NCBI GenBank assembly: GCA_019115845.1 | Contig: DXCU01000003.1 | Coordinates: 43,832-107,831, forward strand | Origin: Candidatus Rubneribacter avistercoris | GTDB taxonomy: Bacteria > Actinomycetota > Coriobacteriia > Coriobacteriales > Eggerthellaceae | Length of the DNA: 64,000 nt | Reading direction: 5' to 3' | Shown: in pieces, positions 59,466 through 64,000 of the stretch | Numbering within the stretch: the first letter of the stretch is position 1 | Layout: every line of letters begins with the position of its first letter | Program-made: the position numbers and the translations under genes | Notes under the pieces: generated by a model | The model's database searches: none | Seen by the model: the letters and a program-made list of their open reading frames with translations, nothing else | What the model was told of the DNA's origin: nothing

Positions 59466-59999
59466 GTGCATTACACGGATCAGTACGAGTCGCCGATAGG
59501 AGGAATCACCCTCGCAAGCGATGGGGAGGCGCTCACAGGACTGTGGTTCGACGGGCAGAAGTACTTCGCCGACACGCTTGACAACGCCCACGAGCATCAA
59601 GACCTACCGGTGTTCGCCGAAACGAGGCGATGGCTCGACGTGTACTTCGACGGCGCAGAGCCCGATTTCACACCGCCGATCGCCATGCTCTGCTCCGATT
59701 TCAGGAAGGCCGTCTGGAACGTCATGCTCTCCATCCCCTACGGGCAGACGATGACCTACGGCCAGATTGCCGCGCAGGTGGCCGCCGAGCGGGGCCTTGC
59801 GCACATGTCCGCCCAAGCCGTCGGCGGTGCGGTGGGCCACAACTCCATTTCGCTCATCATCCCCTGCCATCGCGTGGTCGGCACCAACGGAAGCCTCACC
59901 GGCTACGCCGGCGGCATCGACAAGAAGATATGGCTGCTCGAGCACGAGGGCGTCTGCCTTGACTCCCTGTTCCGCCCCAAGCACAGCACCGCCCCATAG
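59466..59999 (+). CDS. ogt: Methylated-DNA--protein-cysteine methyltransferase (Ogt type)
   Basis: A 177-aa DNA repair protein that removes alkyl groups from O6-alkylguanine by irreversible transfer to its own Cys134, in PCHRV (133-137). It also shows the family DNA-binding block (FRKAVWNVMLSIPYGQTMTYGQIA) and GHNSISLIIPCHRVVGTNGSLTGYAGGIDKKIWLLEHEG. Start is GTG 59466 after GGAGAGCGG; the ATG-initiated longer frame upstream is rejected. The Ogt-type domain fills the protein; there is no Ada N-terminal domain. Confidence 0.95.
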   Translation: MHYTDQYESPIGGITLASDGEALTGLWFDGQKYFADTLDNAHEHQDLPVFAETRRWLDVYFDGAEPDFTPPIAMLCSDFRKAVWNVMLSIPYGQTMTYGQIAAQVAAERGLAHMSAQAVGGAVGHNSISLIIPCHRVVGTNGSLTGYAGGIDKKIWLLEHEGVCLDSLFRPKHSTAP

Positions 60000-60198
60000 G
60001 ATCTCCGATCAGCAGGCGCCCAGCCGAAGGCCGCCCCGGCGGGGGGCTGCTCCCTGCCCGCCCTCGCACAGAGGGACGCCTTCCTGCTCGTTCCGCGCGG
60101 CTGCGAGCGGGCCGGCCGCTCGTCCGCCCGCGTATGCCGCAACGCGTCATTCGCAACCGGCCCGGCCCACTTCAGCGGCAATTCGGCGGACGGAGTCC

Positions 60199-60300
60199 TT
60201 TCTCTGTGAGGCCGCCGTTGACAAAGACCCGCCGGAGGCGCTTCGGCGAAACGGCGAAAGGCCGCCCGCTTCTCTGTCAAACCACCGTTGGCATGGGCCG
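60199..60300. repeat. Two imperfect copies of a REP-like intergenic unit
   Basis: Copy 1 at about 60199-60256 (TCTCTGTGAGGCCGCCGTTG ... GACCCGCCGGAGGC) and copy 2 at about 60272-60300 (TCTCTGTCAAACCACCGTTG). A third, more distant copy lies at 54190-54306. Confidence 0.5.
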
Positions 60301-60337
60301 GTTCGGATCGCAGCGCGCGAACCGCCCAAGCGCCCAC

Positions 60338-60498
60338 GAGTTGGTCACAAACCGCGCCCTGCGGCACGCGCTGGGCCGGTTTCGCACCCTCCGCGCCCCT
60401 CGCGCCCGGAGAATCCCCAGGTCGCGAGAATCGCACGGCCCGCCGGCGCGCCGGATCGGCCCTCCGGAGTGCCATAGGGCGCGGTTTGTGACCAACTC
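60338..60498. repeat. Perfect 23-bp inverted repeat (REP-like pair)
   Basis: The left arm 60338-60360 begins GAGTTGGTCACAAACCGCG; the right arm 60476-60498 is its exact reverse complement. The arms are 115 bp apart, and with mismatches the match continues inward by about 7 bp (GCGGCAC/GTGCCAT). The enclosed DNA has no gene. A diverged single copy is at 54248. Confidence 0.9.
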
Positions 60499-60601
60499 TC
60501 GGAAGCGGCCGGCCCCGTCGGCGGCGGGCCGGCGGGGAGGCCGCGGGCCGGGCGGCCCCTCCGGCCCGCGTCGGCCGGGCCGCCGCGGAGGGATGCGGGC
60601 G

Positions 60602-61346
60602 CTAGTAGAGCATGAACACGCTCAAACCCAGCTCGTAGAACACCACGCGGAGCGCGACCGCACCCGCGAGGGCGCAGGCCACGGCGACGGCGCCCCAGAG
60701 CCTCCAGTTGGAAGACCTCCTGCCCATGAAGGCGGCGGCCAGCGGGAGGGCGCCTCCGACGAGGACCGCGCCCGCCCAGAGGAGCGGCGCCCGGGCGGCC
60801 GCGGCCGCGAGGGCGGTCCCGGCGAGGGCCGGCGGGCGCCGTCTCGTCGCCCGCCGCGGCCATGATCAGCGCCATGGTGCAGGGCCCAAGCGCGCAGGCG
60901 TTGCCGAGGACGTAGAGGATCCAGAGCACCGAGTCCCACGCGGGGCGGGCGGCCATGGTGTAGGAGTGGGCCACGACCGCAACCAACACGACGCAGACGG
61001 CGACGGATAGCCAGCAGAGCCACTTGGGCACGGTGACGCCGTCGTCGCTCCTGCGCATCGCCACCAGGTAGGCCACGGCCACGACCGCCAGCACCACGAT
61101 GGCTATCAGCTCCTGGGTGATGCCGGAGGTCAGGTGCCCGAAGCCGTTGAAGATCCTCTCCCAGTGCTCCAGGTGGAAGAACACCGCGATGCCGCCCGCG
61201 GCCAGAAGCACAGCGCTCGCCACCCAGGCGGGCGTCTGCGACTTCTTCGCATGCCCGCCGGCCGCCAAGAGCGCCTGCGTCCCGAACAGCCCCGCGCTCC
61301 ACGCCACCAGCGTGGTGAACAGGATCAAAGGCCATTGCAGCTCCAT
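60602..61346 (-). pseudogene. dmsC-type anchor subunit, frameshifted and internally deleted
   Basis: DMSO-reductase anchor (DmsC) family, an integral membrane quinol-oxidising subunit. From ATG 61346 the frame gives about 175 aa of good family sequence (MELQWPLILFTTLVAWSAGLFGTQALLAAGG through GPCTMALIMAAAGDETAP). It then leaves phase near 60825; the family C-terminus (PLLWAGAVLVGGALPLAAAFMGRR, then LRVVFYELGLSVFMLY) continues in another frame to a stop at 60602. Compared with the second copy at 63536 it also lacks ~40 residues before that C-terminus. No catalytic or Fe-S subunit lies nearby in this window. Probably inactive. Confidence 0.85.
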
Positions 61347-61368
61347 AACCTACTCCCCTCCCTTCCAC

Positions 61369-61529
61369 TCGTGATCGCGCAGGAGCTGTTCATGGCCGAC
61401 GGAACCGTTCGCGGCTACGTGAGAACCGTGTACGCGAAAACCGCGGTTCACTCCAAGCAAGAGCTGATCGACCTCGTCACCGCCGAGAAAGACGGGGCGA
61501 AAAGCGACCCCGCGGGCTTGGAAGGATAG
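61369..61529 (+). pseudogene. 3' remnant of a LuxR-type regulator gene
   Basis: In one frame this stretch encodes IAQELFMADGTVRGYVRTVY, then AKTAVHSKQELIDLVTAEKDG and a stop at 61527. That is the recognition-helix half of a LuxR HTH followed by the usual tail; the upstream membrane domain is missing and replaced by the divergent dmsC remnant. It looks like the stump of a regulator that once faced the dmsC operon, deleted by recombination. Confidence 0.7.
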
Positions 61530-61556
61530 CGCGGAGGCCCCGACGCGCTTTAAACG

Positions 61557-62810
61557 CTACAGATCCAGCGAGTTCGGATCAAGCAGAAAGTCGTACACGT
61601 TCAGCATGAGAATACCCTCGTCGTTGTAGTGCGGCATCGGGCCGTCCTTGGTGATGATCGCTCGCTTGAAAAAATCCCCAGCGCGCATCAGCGACTCCTC
61701 CTCCTGCTTGAGTTTCTCGTCCGTCGGGAGGGCAAAGGCAGACTGTATGTAGCAACGCTTGCTCCCGCTGTTGCACACGAAATCGATCTCGTACGTTACG
61801 CGCTCGGACGCGCCATTGGCACTGCGGCGACGGGCAGGCACCACCCCCACATCCACGCTGAACCCTCGGCCGCGCAGCTCGTTGTAGATAACGTTCTCCA
61901 GAATATGAGTTTCTTCGTACTGCCTGAAGTTCATTCGCGCATTGCGCAGGCCAAGATCGGTCGCGTAATATTTTGAATTGGCGCCGATGTACTTGCGCCC
62001 TTTAACGTCGTAGCGCGCCGCCTTCTCGAAGAGGAAGGCGTCTTCTAGGTACGTGATATACGCATCGATCGTTGGCCTGCTCGGGCCCAAACGTTTCTCG
62101 CTCTTAAAGGTGTTCGCGATCTTAGTGGAATTGGTGAGGCAGCCAATGCCCGAGCAGAGCACGTCAAGAACGTCCACAAGGTCGCCCTGATTGGCAACCT
62201 TGTGACGCTCAACGATGTCGCGCAGATACGTCTCGTCATAGATGCCTTTGAGATAGTCGGCCTTCGCTCCCGCACCGACAAGCTTGGCTACGGCGGGCAG
62301 CCCACCGTAGAGGGAGTACTCAGCGTAACCGTCTCGCCTATCACCGTCGTAGCCTTCCATGAACTCGGAAAACGAGAGGGGGCGCAGGGCGATCTCGGTG
62401 CCCCGCCCGCGAAACTCGGTAACCACGTCCTTCGACAAAAGCCGAGCGTTGCCGCCAGTGGCGTACACATCGACGTTATCCATGCGAATGAGGTCGTTCA
62501 GGACCTCAGCGAACTCGCCGAGAAGCTGGACCTCGTCGAGAAGCAGGTAACAGGTGCCTTCGCCCGCAAGCCGCTCGTCAACGTGCGCGAGAAACGCCGA
62601 GGGATCGCGCAGCGCCTTGTTGCGAAAGCCATCGAAGTCAACCTGCACGATACGGTCTTGCGCCACGCCCATCTCGCGCAGATATCGCTTGAACAGCGTG
62701 TTCATGAGATAGGATTTGCCGCAACGTCGCAGCCCCGTAATAATCTTCACCTGGTCAGAACCCATGCCGGCAACAAGCTTATCGAGGTAGGTTGTGCGCT
62801 TATACTCCAT
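61557..62810 (-). CDS. AAA ATPase with DUF4143 C-terminal domain
   Basis: A 417-aa ATPase: Walker A-like GLRRCGKSYLM (residues about 26-36), Walker B YLLLDEVQLL, then LRPLSFSEFMEGYDG and YGGLPAVAKL, and a DUF4143 C-terminal nuclease-like domain (VIYNELRGRGFSVDVGVV, then YEIDFVCNSGSKRCYIQSAFALPTDEKLKQEEESLM). This widespread family of bacteria and archaea is probably a mobile or defence-related ATPase; its function is unknown. It has visibly lower GC than its neighbours and no co-directional partner, which suggests horizontal acquisition. Confidence 0.92.
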   Translation of the reverse strand: MEYKRTTYLDKLVAGMGSDQVKIITGLRRCGKSYLMNTLFKRYLREMGVAQDRIVQVDFDGFRNKALRDPSAFLAHVDERLAGEGTCYLLLDEVQLLGEFAEVLNDLIRMDNVDVYATGGNARLLSKDVVTEFRGRGTEIALRPLSFSEFMEGYDGDRRDGYAEYSLYGGLPAVAKLVGAGAKADYLKGIYDETYLRDIVERHKVANQGDLVDVLDVLCSGIGCLTNSTKIANTFKSEKRLGPSRPTIDAYITYLEDAFLFEKAARYDVKGRKYIGANSKYYATDLGLRNARMNFRQYEETHILENVIYNELRGRGFSVDVGVVPARRRSANGASERVTYEIDFVCNSGSKRCYIQSAFALPTDEKLKQEEESLMRAGDFFKRAIITKDGPMPHYNDEGILMLNVYDFLLDPNSLDL

Positions 62811-63195
62811 AGCAACCCCATTTACAAAATATGGTCAGTGTTACCGATTTTTGCAAATGAATCATAGCACAGAATCCCCGACGAGAACGAGTAGAGTGCC
62901 GTCATTGGCAATTGGGCGAAAACTCAAAGTCATCACACGTCAATCAGCTGCCAAAGCTGCCACACGCTTTTCGCTCATGCGCCCTCAGCCTTAAAGCACC
63001 TTACGCCGATGCAATGCGCGCAAACACAAAAGCGCCCCGAGCGGAAGCGGCCTTCCCGTTTGCAAGGGGGTTCGGGGAGGGAGGGCCGCGCCCGCGCGGG
63101 GCGCTTGGAAGAGATGCCGCCTACGTATCGCTCAGGGAACATTGAGCCACGAAGGCACTTGGGGGGGTGCACCGCGTGAATGCTTGAGACCCGAA

Positions 63196-63211
63196 TGTTT
63201 CACGTGAAACA
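63196..63211. other. parS site
   Basis: TGTTTCACGTGAAACA, exact ParB-binding palindrome, the first of three within 200 bp. Confidence 0.9.
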
Positions 63212-63244
63212 TTTGTGCTAGTGTCGCATGTCACTGTGGGGGAA

Positions 63245-63260
63245 TGTTTCACGTGAAACA
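63245..63260. other. parS site
   Basis: TGTTTCACGTGAAACA, exact, 49 bp from the previous site (start to start). Confidence 0.9.
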
Positions 63261-63277
63261 TTTTGAAAGTGGTTTTT

Positions 63278-63307
63278 GTGACACAGGACGGGGATAACGT
63301 CACGCTC
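63278..63307. repeat. 30-nt direct repeat, copy 1
   Basis: Starts GTGACACAGGACGGGGATAA and ends CACGCTC; its own ends GTGAC and GTCAC are inverted. The second copy is 14 bp after its end. REP-like. Confidence 0.85.
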
Positions 63308-63321
63308 CGAGCGCCCACAGG

Positions 63322-63351
63322 GTGACACAGGACGGGGATAACGTCACGCTC
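63322..63351. repeat. 30-nt direct repeat, copy 2
   Basis: Identical to 63278-63307 over 30 bases, start-to-start spacing 44. Confidence 0.85.
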
Positions 63352-63373
63352 TGCCAGGCACCCGGAGGAAGAA

Positions 63374-63389
63374 TGTTTCACGTGAAGCA
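63374..63389. other. parS-like site with one mismatch
   Basis: TGTTTCACGTGAAGCA, one substitution from the canonical site; it forms part of the cluster at 63196-63389. Confidence 0.7.
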
Positions 63390-63535
63390 TCCGGGACGCG
63401 CTGTCGCCGTTGTGCCCGCGGCGCGCGACCCCCCCCCTCGCGCGAAGCGCTCGAGGGGGGCAGGGACCCCCTCCTCGGCATCCGCAGGGGGATGGGCGCG
63501 CCCATGCGGCTCCCGCGGATGCGAGGGGGTGAATG

Positions 63536-64000
63536 CTAGTAGAACATGAACACCGAAAGCCCCAGCTCGTAGAAGACCACGCGCAGGGCGATCGCTCCTA
63601 CGAGGGCGCAGACCACGGCGACGCTTCCCCAGAGCCTCCAGTTGGAAGACTTCCTGCCCATGAGGGCCGCCGCGAGCGGGAGGGCGCCGCCGACGAGGAC
63701 CGCGCCCGCCCACAAAAGCGGCGCCTGGGCGGCCACGACGCTCGCGGCGTCGGCCATGCCGGCCGTCGGGTGCGTCGGGTCGAAGTAGAACCCGACCTCG
63801 GCGAAGGCACCGGCGCTCGCCTGCAGGGAGGCCGCGAAGGCGACGGCCGTCACGGCCCCGAGGGCGGCCCCGGCGAGGGCCGGGAGGCCGACGGGCGCAA
63901 CGTCGTCGCCTGCGAGCGCCATGACGAGGGCCATGGTGCACGGCCCCAGCGCGCAGGCGTTGCCGAGGACGTAGAGGATCCAGAGGACCGAGTCCCACGC
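63536..64000 (-). CDS. DmsC-type anchor subunit (3' part, runs off the window)
   Basis: At least 154 aa of the C-terminal part of a DMSO-reductase-type membrane anchor: LGNACALGPCTMALVMALAGDDVAPVG, then PLLWAGAVLVGGALPLAAALMGRKSSNWRLWGSVAVVCALVGAIALRVVFYELGLSVFMFY. The frame is open to base 64000. It closely resembles the 3' part of the decayed dmsC at 60602 (by eye roughly 85 percent identical DNA near the 3' end), so the two are paralogues, one of which has decayed. Confidence 0.88.
   Translation of the reverse strand, partial: AWDSVLWILYVLGNACALGPCTMALVMALAGDDVAPVGLPALAGAALGAVTAVAFAASLQASAGAFAEVGFYFDPTHPTAGMADAASVVAAQAPLLWAGAVLVGGALPLAAALMGRKSSNWRLWGSVAVVCALVGAIALRVVFYELGLSVFMFY

Larger units (their letters stand above)
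60000..60601. other. 600-bp repeat-rich spacer, no gene seen
   Basis: Contains the inverted repeat listed separately, CGCCGGAGGCGCTTCGGCGAAAC and a partly repeated CTTCTCTGTCAAACCACCGTTGGCA/CCTTTCTCTGTGAGGCCGCCGTTGACA pair. No protein-like frame. Confidence 0.5.
62811..63535. other. 725-bp spacer with parS-like sites and repeats, no gene
   Basis: The 62811-62960 part is AT-rich, as expected for the ATPase promoter. A long inverted repeat AAGCGCCCCG (63030-63039) / CGGGGCGCTT (63097-63106) may terminate transcription. Then come three parS-like sites and a 30-nt direct repeat, listed separately. Short minus-strand frames here encode only parS-derived MFHVKH/VSRETF peptides and are not genes. 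Confidence 0.6.

Noticed and set aside
63121..63390. Minus-strand open frame encoding MFHVKH and VSRETF-like peptides
   Set aside because: These residues are simply the translation of parS sites in this frame. There is no ribosome site and the rest is not protein-like.

Overview
This window comes from a high-GC chromosome of the Coriobacteriia, most likely family Eggerthellaceae (Eggerthella, Gordonibacter or Adlercreutzia type). The assignment is an inference from gene content. The window carries three copies of the hallmark pairing of a secreted Tat-dependent redox enzyme with a LuxR-type regulator that has a many-helix membrane domain. It also has DmsC-type anchors, a short LeuC, a FeoA-FeoA-FeoB cluster and Flp/Tad pilus genes. 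No rRNA, CRISPR array, prophage or intact insertion sequence was seen. Four parS-like sites suggest the window lies in the origin-proximal part of the chromosome.

Layout. 1-7.9 kb holds respiratory and regulatory modules: a frameshifted molybdopterin oxidoreductase with a helper protein and a membrane LuxR regulator, then a Tat-exported flavoprotein divergent from a second membrane LuxR regulator. 8.1-9.8 kb is a two-gene operon of a flavin-barrel/ferredoxin fusion and a class M-like sirtuin. 9.86-11.3 kb is a Panacea antitoxin gene behind a strong promoter and a structured leader, with a frameshifted membrane-protein partner. 11.4-14.8 kb is the leucine operon leuC-leuD-leuB, interrupted by what looks like a type I toxin-antitoxin locus: a 39-aa hydrophobic peptide gene and a convergent small RNA with its own promoter and terminator. 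15-21 kb holds housekeeping genes: a proline-rich membrane protein, a peptidoglycan-binding protein, a polyprenyl synthase, tRNA-Leu, a Ppx/GppA phosphatase, an FtsB/DivIC-like protein and a DtxR-family regulator. 21.6-25.6 kb is the ferrous iron cluster with DtxR-type operators and a parS site. 25.8-27.8 kb is threonine synthase and a ModE-like HTH protein. 27.9-33.5 kb is a two-component system divergent from a three-gene ABC-2 exporter.

33.7-53.7 kb is the dominant feature: 24 co-directional genes with overlapping or nearly overlapping ends. They encode two sets of the Tad/Flp export motor (CpaB, TadA, TadB, TadC twice; one CpaE), two or three Flp-type pilins, several TadE/TadG-like pseudopilins, one prepilin peptidase, accessory proteins, and a terminal exported protein with InlB/Flg_new-type repeats.

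54.2-64 kb holds tRNA-Val with a strong terminator, a third flavoprotein/LuxR divergent pair, an unknown protein, an O6-methylguanine methyltransferase, and a repeat-rich spacer with a perfect 23-bp inverted repeat. It ends with a decayed dmsC and a LuxR gene stump, a DUF4143 ATPase, a spacer with three parS-like sites and a 30-nt direct repeat, and the 3' end of an intact-looking second dmsC.

All calls rest on reading the sequence and on recall of protein families. No database search was run.
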